Under the pieces are notes generated by a model, which did no database searches, was not told where the DNA came from, and was given only the letters and a program-made list of their open reading frames with translations. Positions 1 through 9,123 of a stretch of 26,810 bases of DNA are shown here, in pieces. The translations under genes and the position numbers were made by a program. The DNA lies in assembly GCA_001969505.1 (NCBI GenBank), contig LSSK01000638.1, positions 1 through 26,810 on the forward strand. Reading direction: 5' to 3'. The stretch's first letter is position 1. Each line of letters starts with the position of its first letter. Origin of the DNA: Zancudomyces culisetae (lineage: Eukaryota; Kickxellomycota; Harpellomycetes; Harpellales; Legeriomycetaceae).

Positions 1-529
1 ATGCAGCTTAATCTTAGCCAACTGTATCACGCTCTGCTCTGCTCTGTAAAAATCATATTTTCTGTGATTATGAATGGCGGTGAGCCAGTTCAAGGATTAT
101 GACATTCGTTGTTGACTCACCATTAAAATTTCTAGCTATTCGTGGCGTTTGTATGTTATATTTTCACAAGCCCGCGCTCCCACTTTGGCATTTGATGTCG
201 GGCTTGGGGAGAAGGTGGGAGGAGGAAAGAGGGCAATAATTTTCTTTGGGTTTCTATTCGTCAATAGTTTGGACCAATCACTTAGAAGGTGTCTCATAAT
301 TTGCTTTTAAATTATTTCTCAGCATTAACACTAAGCGAGCTTTTGGGTAATAGCAATTTTAAAACACAAATGCGTTTATTTTCCAATTAAAACGAAAACT
401 GGCTTTTAAATAGTTGAAATATAAAGAGTTTAAATAGATTTAGAACAAAGGTGAAAATCATCTGAGGATAAAGTTGCAAGAGGAATAGGAAATTGATATA
501 AAAAATACATAAACAGAGATAATCGGATA
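1..529. other. 5' flank of the Qa-SNARE gene, no gene seen
   Basis: AT-rich sequence with no convincing reading frame on either strand. It contains a short GCTCT triplication at 31-46 and runs into the start of the syntaxin gene at 530, so it probably holds that gene's promoter and 5' UTR. I saw no RNA gene or mobile element. Confidence 0.5.
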
Positions 530-1551
530 ATGTCATTTAATAATTATCTAAATAGCGATTATACTCCTTTAGAAAATGTGGTGGCTTCAGGTAAGCGTCT
601 TTTATTGGATACACGAGTGTCTCTGCCAAACATTGTCTAGGTACTGTATTTGTAGGGTACGAGGACCACACTTGTTTCTAAAATGAACTACTTTAAAGCC
701 TAGTATTAATTGACTAACAAATAGACGAGGAGGGAGAATACAGGGGGCTGGTTACACAGATTTCGGGTAAAATCCACCAGATAAATTCGATAGTGAGTAG
801 ATTCAAAAACAATGTCGACAAACTTGGTAGTAAGCGGGATACACGACAGCTGCGTAACAATATCCAGCGGGATTCGGATAGGGCAGCAGATATGTTTAGA
901 GAGATAAATGAAGGTCTCAGAGACTTGGCGAAATACCAAAAGAATGATGCTCAAAAGAGCCGAGCAAGAAATCTAGAACAACAAAAACTGGCAAGGGATT
1001 TGGCAAAGACAATATCCGAATTCCAAAAGGCACAAAAAATGGAAAAAATAAGGGCGCAGCAGGTAGTGGAGAGCAGCAAAGTAGCAGTAGAAGAAGCAAA
1101 ACAGAGGCAACAACAGAACCAAAGGGGTAGCAGTTACATTGAGGACCAAGTTCGGGGTGAAGAAGAGCAATTACAGCAACAACAACAACAGCAGCAGCAA
1201 ATACAAGCGTTTGTAGGTACAACAAATGCGGTAAGCACTGTGATGGAAAATAGTATTAATTTTAACGAAATACTAATTCAAGAAAGAGAGCAGGAAATAG
1301 TGGATATAGAGCGAGGGATCGTGGAATTAAACGAAATTTTCAGGGATCTTGGAACAATTGTGGTTGAACAGCAATCGTTGTTGGATAATATTGAGACAAA
1401 TGTTTCCAACACCAATGTGAATGCGGAGCGAGCTGTTTCAGAGCTAAGGATAGCTAGCGAAAATCAACGGAAGGCATTGAAGAACAAGTGTTTGCTGATG
1501 ACAATGTTGATTATAATATTTGTAGTACTATTGCTGGTAGCCTTAAGCTGA
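530..1551 (+). CDS. Qa-SNARE, syntaxin-7/Pep12-like (two exons)
   Basis: A tail-anchored Qa-SNARE that would drive fusion at endosomes or vacuoles. Exon 1 is 530-590 and exon 2 is 725-1551. The 134-nt intron starts GTAAGC, has TGACTAAC at 711-718 and ends in TAG. The join keeps frame and gives 295 residues. The long frame that begins with GTG at 793 is only the 3' part, because the conserved N-terminal helix (L-V-T-Q-I-S, R-I/I-N-S type pattern) extends upstream through the splice. Visible parts are an N-terminal helical region, a coiled coil, a poly-Gln tract near residues 170-180, a SNARE motif at about 204-265 with zero-layer Gln near 236, and a C-terminal membrane anchor at about 276-294 with only Ser after it. 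The usual EQG at the zero layer reads EQQ. Family assignment is firm; syntaxin 7 versus 12/Pep12 cannot be separated by eye. It converges with the ABCF gene. Confidence 0.88.
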
Positions 1552-1871
1552 ACATTTATATAATATATATATGTGAAGGTGTATGTTTTTGTGTGTGTTT
1601 ATTGGGAGGGGAGGAGTAAAAGGGTTTTTTATTAGTTTGTTTGTTTGGTTGTTTGCCCAAAAACTCTTGGGGTTTCCCAAGAGTCAAATGTACTGGGTTA
1701 TCAACGGAATGCAAGGAGGGAATATAATAACAATAATAATAAAGATGTCCATTCACCAAATATCCAAAACTACACGATAATTCTAAAAAAAAAAAAACAG
1801 TGTTGGATATTAACAAAGCTTTTCCTTAATACAGATACAAACATAAAATATAAAAAGATTAATGGGAAAAG
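1552..1871. other. Convergent intergenic region with a stem-loop
   Basis: This 320-bp spacer separates the 3' ends of the syntaxin and ABCF genes. It is AT-rich, with an A12 run near 1787-1798. It holds one strong perfect stem-loop at 1663-1684. No coding region is supported; the small frames on both strands are low-complexity. Confidence 0.6.
1663..1684. terminator. Stem-loop in the shared 3' region
   Basis: ACTCTTGGG (1663-1671) and CCCAAGAGT (1676-1684) form a perfect 9-bp stem with loop GTTT, about 112 bp past the syntaxin stop and 188 bp past the ABCF stop. It could act in 3'-end formation or mRNA stability for either gene. Role is inferred from position only. Confidence 0.4.
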
Positions 1872-4274
1872 CTAAATCTTCAAATATTTGGAAATATATG
1901 TCTTGACATCCCCGTCCCAAACCTTCAAATAGCCCTTGTCTATCAAATAATAATTGTGTGCTAGCTGGCTGACAAAGTACTGGTCGTGACTAACCAGAAC
2001 AATCGCGCCTGGATACTCTTTCAGGGCCTCAATCAAACCACTGATTGTCTTCATGTCCAAATGGTTGGTGATTTCATCCAGCAGTAGCAGGTTTGGAGCA
2101 TCAACCAAAACAACACTCAATGCTAACCGTGCACGCTGCCCTCCACTAAGTGTTGAAACGGGCTGCCTAGCTGCGACATCTCCCGGAAGACCAAAAGATC
2201 CAAGATAAGATCTGGCCGATTGTTCGCTGAATTTAGATGGATAGCTCTCAAGCATATACTGGAGCGCTGATATCTTAACCTGCGAGTACCTGTCAACAAA
2301 GTGTTGGTCAAAGTGGCCGATTTTGACCCGCGGGTGGGTCTCGATTCTCCCACCACAGTTGGGTGTAAGGTTTTCTTTCATCAGGTTAATCAGTGTGGAT
2401 TTTCCCGTTCCATTAGGACCCAGAATGGCTATCCGATCACCCATTTCTATATCTAAACTCACGTTTTTTATAACCATATGCTGCTTATCTGTATAACTAA
2501 AACTCAAATCAAACAGTCTAATAAGTGGTCCTGCCTGTCTCAACGGTTCAGGCTCTGGTATCTTCATTACCACATCTTTATCCTCTCTTTCCAGCTCCAC
2601 CTGAGCTCTGCTCGTAAAATGATACCCAGCATAGTAACTGACTTTGAACCGTCGCCCATCCTCTGTCTTTTCTGCCCCCAATCGATCTAGCTTCTTTTTT
2701 CTCGATGCAATCATTCCAAGCCTTTTGTCATCGCCTGTTGAGCGCACATGTGCCAGTCCCTTTTGTATGGATTCATTTATATGCTTTTTTTTCCTTTCGA
2801 TACTATCTATTTGATGTAGTTTTTTCTTTTTCAAGTCATCAATAATTTTCAGATATCCATCGTAGTTTCCTGAGTAGTACTTCAACTGGAGGTCCTTAAT
2901 CAGCATAATCTCCTGACTCACTTGGTTAAGAAACTCTCGGTCGTGTGATACTACCACTACTGTCACTCCATCCAACGATTTAACATATTCCGTTAGCCAA
3001 ACAATAGAAAGCATGTCCAAATGGTTGGTAGGTTCATCCATAAGCAACACGTCTGGCTCCATAAACATGGCCTTGGCGAGTACGACTCTCATCCGCCACC
3101 CTCCTGAGAATTTGCTGACCGGCTCCTCCGTTTCCTCTTTTGTAAAACCTAACTCTATCAACACCTCCATGGCCTTACTTTCTGCCTTATCAGACCCTGT
3201 CAGCTCGAGCTCTTCATATAACTCTGCCAAAATAGCCGACGCTACTTCTGAATCGGTCTTGATTCCCTCACCCTCGCCTTCAACTCCATAATACTTCTCT
3301 GTAGTATATTTCACCGCATTGATCTCCGCATCCAATGCCACTTTTCTGGCATAGAGTCCTCGCTTTCTACTTCTATGGTTTGCTATTTTCTGTTTTAAAA
3401 AAGTATCATCTTTTGCCTTTTGATGAATGTATTCGTCTATCCTTTCTTTTAACTCTTTGGGCTTACTCAAAATAGGTTCTATCGAGTGAATCACCTTTAG
3501 AATCTTGGTTCTTTGTTCATCTGCTTCCAATACTGTTTCCAGGACCGTTTTTTGCGTATCAAGAACCTCCAGTTGCTCTACATACTGAATTCTTATGTTT
3601 TCCGGAAGTCCAATAAGCGTTTTGTTGGCCATACAAGTCAATAAAGTTGATTTTCCAAGCCCATTCCTTCCTATAAACCCATAATGCACACCCTCTTTCA
3701 ATTGCAAATGTGCATCAACTAGCAGTGGTACGTCATTGACAATTAGGTTGACATCCTTGAGATTTATTTCATTCAGATTTGTAACCAAGGTTTCTGTGTG
3801 GAATCTTGAAACCTGTGAAAATGCTTGAATCACTGGTCCAGAAATATCATTCTCTTCCTTAGGAGAACTCTCCTTTTGTTTCGCTTTTTTGTCCTTGTCT
3901 ACCCCCTTGGTAGAATTACTGGGGCTCATCTCCACAGGAGTCAAATCTTTGTTGCTAACTGGAGCCTTCTCCACGGGAATTCTTTGAATTGCCTCGATTG
4001 GTAGTTTTGTGCCCGCCTTTTTAACATTTTTTTCGGATTTGACTACCATAGCTCCCAACTTCTCAATAAGCGAGTCTAGCTCCTGTTCACTAAGCCCAGC
4101 CTCCGAAAAAAATGGCTCTGCAGCCTCTCTGAATTCTTCAAGACCCTCCTCAGTTTTGTATGTTTCGCCTAGAATCCCTTCCAGATACTCTTTACTATCA
4201 ACGCCCAGCTTTTCCTTGCTCTGGTTCGACAAGTATACCTTGATAAAATCTTTTGAATCAAATTTTCCAACCAT
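1872..4274 (-). CDS. ABCF-family ATPase (GCN20/New1-like), soluble twin-NBD protein
   Basis: A soluble ABC ATPase without membrane segments. ABCF proteins act on ribosomes in translation control, elongation or ribosome assembly. Translation from the ATG at 4274-4272 (AAAAAAATGG context) gives 800 residues; the frame runs 27 codons further upstream but looks like A/G-rich 5' UTR. The N-terminal 90 residues are acidic and helical, like the GCN20/ABCF3 N-domain, followed by a Lys-rich linker. NBD1 has Walker A GRNGLGKST (about 202-210), an arm insertion, signature SGGW and Walker B LLMDEPTNHLD (about 410-420). NBD2 has GPNGTGKST, LSGGQ and LLLLDEITNHLD, with Ile in place of the usual Pro of DEPT; the catalytic Glu is kept. 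Two full NBDs rule out a half transporter. The exact ABCF orthologue (GCN20, New1 or another group) is not certain. Confidence 0.92.
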   Translation of the reverse strand: MVGKFDSKDFIKVYLSNQSKEKLGVDSKEYLEGILGETYKTEEGLEEFREAAEPFFSEAGLSEQELDSLIEKLGAMVVKSEKNVKKAGTKLPIEAIQRIPVEKAPVSNKDLTPVEMSPSNSTKGVDKDKKAKQKESSPKEENDISGPVIQAFSQVSRFHTETLVTNLNEINLKDVNLIVNDVPLLVDAHLQLKEGVHYGFIGRNGLGKSTLLTCMANKTLIGLPENIRIQYVEQLEVLDTQKTVLETVLEADEQRTKILKVIHSIEPILSKPKELKERIDEYIHQKAKDDTFLKQKIANHRSRKRGLYARKVALDAEINAVKYTTEKYYGVEGEGEGIKTDSEVASAILAELYEELELTGSDKAESKAMEVLIELGFTKEETEEPVSKFSGGWRMRVVLAKAMFMEPDVLLMDEPTNHLDMLSIVWLTEYVKSLDGVTVVVVSHDREFLNQVSQEIMLIKDLQLKYYSGNYDGYLKIIDDLKKKKLHQIDSIERKKKHINESIQKGLAHVRSTGDDKRLGMIASRKKKLDRLGAEKTEDGRRFKVSYYAGYHFTSRAQVELEREDKDVVMKIPEPEPLRQAGPLIRLFDLSFSYTDKQHMVIKNVSLDIEMGDRIAILGPNGTGKSTLINLMKENLTPNCGGRIETHPRVKIGHFDQHFVDRYSQVKISALQYMLESYPSKFSEQSARSYLGSFGLPGDVAARQPVSTLSGGQRARLALSVVLVDAPNLLLLDEITNHLDMKTISGLIEALKEYPGAIVLVSHDQYFVSQLAHNYYLIDKGYLKVWDGDVKTYISKYLKI

Positions 4275-4949
4275 TTTTTTTTTGCTACTTTTTGAATTTT
4301 TTGTATTTCTTCCGCAGCTGTTCCCGCCTTCTTTTTGTAAAACTCTCACTTTCAAATTACCACCTTCTCAACAAGAACAATTGTCTCTTTTTTTTACCTC
4401 GCAAAGTTTGCTTGTAAACTCGTTATTTTTGATATATACAAGGAATGTTTCCTGTCTCTACCCCGATGGCTTTTTATTTCCCTTTTATAATCTCTGAATC
4501 TTCTAATTTTATTTTACAAGCTATAACAGGATATAAGATATCTTTAATCCTTTGTTTTGAGTTTAAAAGTTTTTCCTCTCCCTTCTCCCTTATTCCCCCG
4601 AATCAACTCAGCATTTGTGCGAATATTTGAAAATTTGTTAGTTTTCTCATTTATCTAATTGATTGACTAGAGCAAGCCATTAAATGATTTTTTTCCGCAG
4701 TCATTTTTTGGGTAGGTATGGCGAATGCTTTTGTTGCGGGTTTGCTGCGGAACTCGCATGCATTGTTTAACTTTTTCTTTCTTTCAATTTCATTGGCTTC
4801 ATTCTCATCCACTCCTAAACTTTCCCCCAAAAACAAACAGTATTTATATGTGGATTTCCAATTTTAGTAAGCAATAGAATTCAAATCTCAAACAAACAAA
4901 AACACTAAAACCGAAAAATAAGAGAAAATCATTAAAAAGTCTTGGTATG
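4275..4949. other. Upstream region of the ABCF gene, no gene seen
   Basis: AT-rich sequence 5' of the ABCF start. A 61-codon frame on the minus strand (4651-4836) has no recognisable domain and is not called. Nothing else identified. Confidence 0.5.
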
Positions 4950-4980
4950 AGGAGAGTGAGGAGAGGAGAGTGAGGAGTGG
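4950..4980 (+). repeat. Purine-rich duplication
   Basis: GAGGAGAGTGAG occurs twice with an offset of about 17 bp, giving a 30-bp almost pure G/A tract with scattered T. It lies just left of the GC-rich island. Confidence 0.6.
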
Positions 4981-4983
4981 GGT

Positions 4984-4998
4984 CGCAACTATCATCAT
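4984..4998 (+). repeat. Left copy of a 15-bp direct repeat flanking the GC island
   Basis: CGCAACTATCATCAT at 4984-4998 matches CGCAACTATCACCAT at 5762-5776 in 14 of 15 positions. The two copies bracket the GC-rich hairpin region, as a target duplication or recombination footprint might, but a chance match is possible. Confidence 0.4.
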
Positions 4999-5119
4999 TT
5001 TCTTTTAGATCCATTTATTTATTATTAGCATCAGTAAAAACTAATACAAGAAAAGCCCGGTGGCTGCTCACCAGGAAAAAAAAAGCGAGTAGAAAAGGTA
5101 ACTAACTATCCAAAAATAA

Positions 5120-5790
5120 ATCCTCCCTGACCCTCTAGGGTCAGCATACCTGTCTAGGTGACCCGAAACTGGATCACTACTCCAGCTCCGGATCCCTAGC
5201 TTTCGGCGTTGCGTCAAGTAGTTAGGCTACAAACCATATGGCTAATAACGGATGCGTTGTGTGGTCTTTTAGACATCCGAAACGACTTGTAGAACGTTCC
5301 CTCAGGACTATCGGAGCGTTCTCATCTACCCCTACTGGGTAGGAAACAACCAGCATGTCTCTCTACCTGCAGGCTGTACACCCAGAGTCATAACACAGTC
5401 GGCCCTAGAGCTTACGGCTTGGCTCTGACTCTGGACCGGACTCTTTCATTGTGACTATTTCCTCCTGTACAAGCTGCACTTTCCTGTGATACCGAACCTA
5501 AAATCTTAATCTTGTTAAGTATACATAACTACTCTCTACTCAGTCCAAGGTTTTAGGGACTTATCTCTTTTATTATTACTATCAGATTCGGGTATTTGAA
5601 TCTGATCCAAACTCGGATTGAAATTGTTTTCAGCTATCATAGCTGGTGTGAACTTGTCCAAGTAGAGTTTAGCTGTTTATTACTTACCTCGGATAGTTTT
5701 AGTTGTAGATGTTCCTTTACTCAAGCCCCTAAACTACGTTAACGCACTGTCCTGTTATGGGCGCAACTATCACCATGCCGTCGTTAACGT
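5120..5790. ncRNA. GC-rich hairpin array, unidentified (possible structured RNA or inserted element)
   Basis: The base composition jumps from roughly one-third GC to 50-55% (33/60 at 5161-5220, 31/60 at 5281-5340 and at 5401-5460), with no long reading frame. Inverted repeats seen by eye: 5127-5133/5138-5144 (7 bp); 5249-5254/5274-5279 (6 bp); 5291-5300/5313-5322 (10 bp, one G.U); 5326-5331/5337-5342 (6 bp); 5382-5390/5426-5434 (9 bp) enclosing 5408-5411/5422-5425; 5505-5509/5515-5519 (5 bp); 5542-5546/5557-5561 (5 bp); 5581-5589/5598-5606 (9 bp); 5631-5636/5640-5645 (6 bp, 3-nt loop); 5736-5744/5782-5790 (9 bp). I looked for U1, U6, SRP, RNase P and tRNA signatures and found none convincing. 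It could be a long structured ncRNA, a solo LTR or MITE-like insertion, or a spacer; strand is unknown. Confidence 0.4.
5762..5776 (+). repeat. Right copy of the 15-bp direct repeat
   Basis: See the left copy at 4984-4998; one mismatch (T to C). It sits between the arms of the 9-bp inverted repeat 5736-5744/5782-5790, whose arms each contain CGTTAACG. Confidence 0.4.
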
Positions 5791-5807
5791 TGAAATTGAT
5801 GTAAATG

Positions 5808-5838
5808 CGATGTAGATATAGATGTAGATGTAGATATT
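5808..5838 (+). repeat. GATGTA-type hexamer repeat
   Basis: Imperfect tandem units GATGTA/GATATA run just 3' of the GC island and about 150 bp from the glutamate dehydrogenase stop codon. Confidence 0.6.
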
Positions 5839-5985
5839 TATTGGTTGGAAAATGCCGTAGTAATTACATCAAGGATTATTTATGACCAGAATTACACTAC
5901 CAATTCTTTTAATAGACTAAATAAAAAAAATACAGCTGGAATGGTAAAAAGCTACGAAAAAGCCAAAGTAACATTGTAAACAGGC

Positions 5986-7386
5986 TTATACAATTCCTTG
6001 TTCAATCATGGCGTCAGCTACCTTCAAGAAACCAGCAATGTTGGCACCAGCTTGAATGTCATCTCCCAGACCATAGTCACGGGCAGCCTTCAAACTACTT
6101 TCAAAGATATCTTTCATAATTGTGGACAAGCGCTCGTCGACCATTTCACGTGCCCATTGTTGGCGTTGGGAGTTTTGGGCCATTTCCAATCCGGAAACAG
6201 CAACACCTCCTGCATTTGCAGCCTTGGCTGGACCAAACATCATCTTGGCCTTTCTATACGCAAGAATGGCTTCAGGGGTTGAAGGCATGTTTGCACCTTC
6301 AAAGACTCCCAATACACCGTTGGCAACCATCTTTTCTGCGTCATCTCCGTCAATTTCATTTTGTGTAGCACTTGGGAATGCCAAGTCAGCCTTTACGCCC
6401 CATGGCTTCTCATTGGGGAAGAATTGGGCTGTGCTGGAGTATTCCAGGTACTTAATAAGTGGACCTCTAACAATGTTCTTCAAATGCATGATATCATCCA
6501 GGTTCTTTCTAGTGAAACCAGCTGGTTCCAAAACGTAACCGCTAGAATCCGAAACAGTCAATACAGTTGCTCCATATTCCAACAGTTTTTCCGCGGTGTA
6601 TTGTGCTACGTTACCGGAACCTGAAACAAGACATTTCATTCCCGCAAAGTCCAAGTTTCTGAATTTGAGGTAGTTGAGTGCAAAGTAGACACATCCATAA
6701 CCTGTGGCTTCAGGTCTGATCAATGAACCTCCCCACTTTGTGTCCTTTCCTGTCAATGTACCTGTAAAGTTTCCTGTCAATCTCTTGTACTGACCAAACA
6801 AGAATCCAATCTCACGAGCACCTACGTTGATATCTCCTGCTGGAACATCAGTATCAGGACCAATGTACTTGAACAATTCAGTCATGAAACTCTGGCAGAA
6901 TCGCTGGACTTCATTGTGTGACTTTCCTCTAGGATCGAAATCTGATCCTCCCTTTCCTGCACCCATCATCAATGAGGTCAATGAGTTTTTGAAGGTTTGT
7001 TCAAAAGCCAAAAACTTTATTACTGATAGATTTACTGTAGGATGGAAACGAAGACCTCCTTTGTATGGTCCAAGTGCAGATGACATTTGGACACGGTATC
7101 CACGGTTTATTCTTTGTTTTCCTTGGTCGTCGACCCATGGAACTCTGAAAATTATTTGACGCTCAGGCTCAATAAGTCTTTCAAATGCTTCAATATATTT
7201 CTCATCCTTCAAAAATACTGGCTTCAAGGCATCCAATACTTCATAAACAGCCTCGAGGTATTCTTTTTGATCTCCATCACGCTCAACGAGAGTCTTGTAA
7301 ATGTTTTGTATACGTGACTCGACGACAGTTGGCTCAAGAACTATTACTGGGGCTGGGACAAAATCATCCAAATGTTGTTCACTCAT
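5986..7386 (-). CDS. NADP-type glutamate dehydrogenase
   Basis: Hexameric-type glutamate dehydrogenase interconverting 2-oxoglutarate plus ammonium and glutamate. The start is the ATG at 7386-7384; the frame continues 20 codons upstream only through a TTG, in Lys/Arg/Asn-rich sequence that reads as 5' UTR. That gives 466 residues, close to the roughly 450 of this class. Seen: YKGGLRFHP (about 107-116), the catalytic-Lys loop MGAGKGGSDFDP (about 141-152), DTDVPAGD, the GSLIRPEATGYG segment, the dinucleotide-binding GSGNVAQY (about 256-263), FEGANMP, and a C-terminus of NIAGFLKVADAM. The sequence pattern is the bacterial/protist class (gdhA-like) rather than the typical ascomycete form. NADP preference is inferred from class. 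The usual GGGKGG reads GAGKGG. Codons end mostly in T or C, unlike most neighbours, which suggests high expression. No mitochondrial presequence is obvious. Confidence 0.95.
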   Translation of the reverse strand: MSEQHLDDFVPAPVIVLEPTVVESRIQNIYKTLVERDGDQKEYLEAVYEVLDALKPVFLKDEKYIEAFERLIEPERQIIFRVPWVDDQGKQRINRGYRVQMSSALGPYKGGLRFHPTVNLSVIKFLAFEQTFKNSLTSLMMGAGKGGSDFDPRGKSHNEVQRFCQSFMTELFKYIGPDTDVPAGDINVGAREIGFLFGQYKRLTGNFTGTLTGKDTKWGGSLIRPEATGYGCVYFALNYLKFRNLDFAGMKCLVSGSGNVAQYTAEKLLEYGATVLTVSDSSGYVLEPAGFTRKNLDDIMHLKNIVRGPLIKYLEYSSTAQFFPNEKPWGVKADLAFPSATQNEIDGDDAEKMVANGVLGVFEGANMPSTPEAILAYRKAKMMFGPAKAANAGGVAVSGLEMAQNSQRQQWAREMVDERLSTIMKDIFESSLKAARDYGLGDDIQAGANIAGFLKVADAMIEQGIV

Positions 7387-9097
7387 TTCTTGTGTATTAT
7401 TACTTGTTTTTCTGTTTGATCTTTTTGTTCTTGTTACTTTGGTCAAGAAAAGGTCGAAGGAATTATTATTGCTTTTTGATTGAATTATTTCCTAAACTTC
7501 TTTAGGTATTTATATTAATTTTGGATCTCTTTACAATACCAGGTACTAATTTTTTTTTTGAATGTTTAAACGGGTTCAGCATTATTTTTCTTAAACTGCT
7601 TTTTAAAGCACATATAGGTAATCGATGGATAAATGTTTAGTAACACTATTACTTTTCCTGCTTTATTTTTTCCTGCTCCATTTATCAAACCTAAAATGGT
7701 TGAATTGTAGCCTATGTTTAATGTCTTTTCAAAAGCGTAGCATATTATTGACTAATCTCTGCTTGCATAATCATTGTTATAAAATATATCGACTTGTAAA
7801 TTCTGTTCGATTTTCACATTGGTCGTAATGTCAGTTTTGGATGAGTATGAAAATCGGAAAAGCATGAAAAATTAACATGGGCTACTGAATCATTTATCAA
7901 GTTAGCAGATTTTTGTCAGAGGTTTGGTGGGGGAGTCACCATTTTTTTTCGAGATTTCCCCTTACACTCATTCCCCCTTTTCTCTTTTTCCCTTCTTTGT
8001 TCTTTCCCATTTCAGCAAGACTGGAAACAATAAATGAGCAATGTCCTACAAGGAGCAAATAAGTGTGAAGCAAAAAAAAAGGGCTAGCTGTTCAAGTCGG
8101 AATTAGTGCTCCAATGGTTACACCGCTAACTCTATTATCATTTTAGATCAAGGCCATCAACATCGTTATTATTGCTTTTACCATTTCCCGCAATATAAAA
8201 CACTCATTCTTATCAATGCAACATACATTTTCTTACATATAGAATATTTCTTTTTTTACGAAACTTATAACGATACCACCAATACTTTTTTATTTTGGAT
8301 TCTATCATACATTTCGGAATGGAGAAAAAAAAATATATCAACGACTTATGATGTTGTTAACAGATAAGCTGCTTGATTAGAATCAATTTTGCGAATTTGT
8401 AAATATTAGAGCAAGAGCAAGAGGATGTGGAGGATGAGGATGAGGAAGAGGAGCGCGCTTAGGTAAGTATGACATTATAAATGTAGCAATGTTACATTCA
8501 TCCCATATTTGCAAACACTGCACTTTTGGTATTTTATCAGAGATTGAAAAAAAAAATTGTGTTATCGATGGCCGTTTTGGGCCAATACATTTCTTGAAGG
8601 GTTTAAAATAGCACAAATTACATAAAAAAAGCGGAAGAAAAAAGCACGCACATATACATGACATCCACATGAACATGCTAACACTGTTAAGAGCAAAAAA
8701 AAAAACTCCCCGTAATGGTGACTTTGGGTGTAAATACCACTCAAGTTTATTATTTTTATCTTCATCATAACAGGCGGCCATAGGTAAAAAGTGTATAGAT
8801 TGAAAGTTTGTTTGAAAATACGAGTGGTCGATAATATACAACAGTATATTAGTAATGCTATAATAGTCTACCCGATTATAAGCATCACAACGACTTGGCT
8901 GTGCACCATTACTAATAATTGATCATTCCTCCTTGTTTGATGGTCCATAAACAGAATTGGTATACCCGATAAAAATGTATTAACATCATTGCCATTTGAT
9001 TGTGAATAGAATATTAAATACACCCATTCCGACTTTTTTTTTTTGTATATCTCTTACAATCTCAACTCTTTTGTTTAGTTGAAAGTAGCTTGTGGTG

Positions 9098-9123
9098 TAC
9101 AAGCATATCGATAATTGCTTGTA
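9098..9123. repeat. Inverted repeat centred on TATCGATA
   Basis: TACAAGCA (9098-9105) and TGCTTGTA (9116-9123) are perfect 8-bp arms around a 10-bp centre that itself contains TATCGATA. It could be a protein-binding palindrome. Confidence 0.5.

Noticed and set aside
4651-4836. 61-codon minus-strand frame between ABCF and the GC island
   Set aside because: No domain, no splice-linked partner, length expected by chance.
5270-5290. U6-like GACATCCGA fragment
   Set aside because: The surrounding U6 core (ACAGAG box and flanks) is absent; the bases form one arm of a local hairpin instead.
5681-5700. U1 snRNA-like 5' end (TACTTACCT) on the plus strand
   Set aside because: Only about nine bases match; no Sm site or U1 stem-loops follow, and the downstream sequence does not resemble U1.
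8099-8170. tRNA-like stretch with an A-box-like segment
   Set aside because: No acceptor-stem pairing and no GGTTCRANTCC B-box within range.
8383-8841. 152-codon frame on the minus strand
   Set aside because: Phe/Cys/Pro-rich translation of AT-rich sequence, no domain, no codon pattern like the real genes here.
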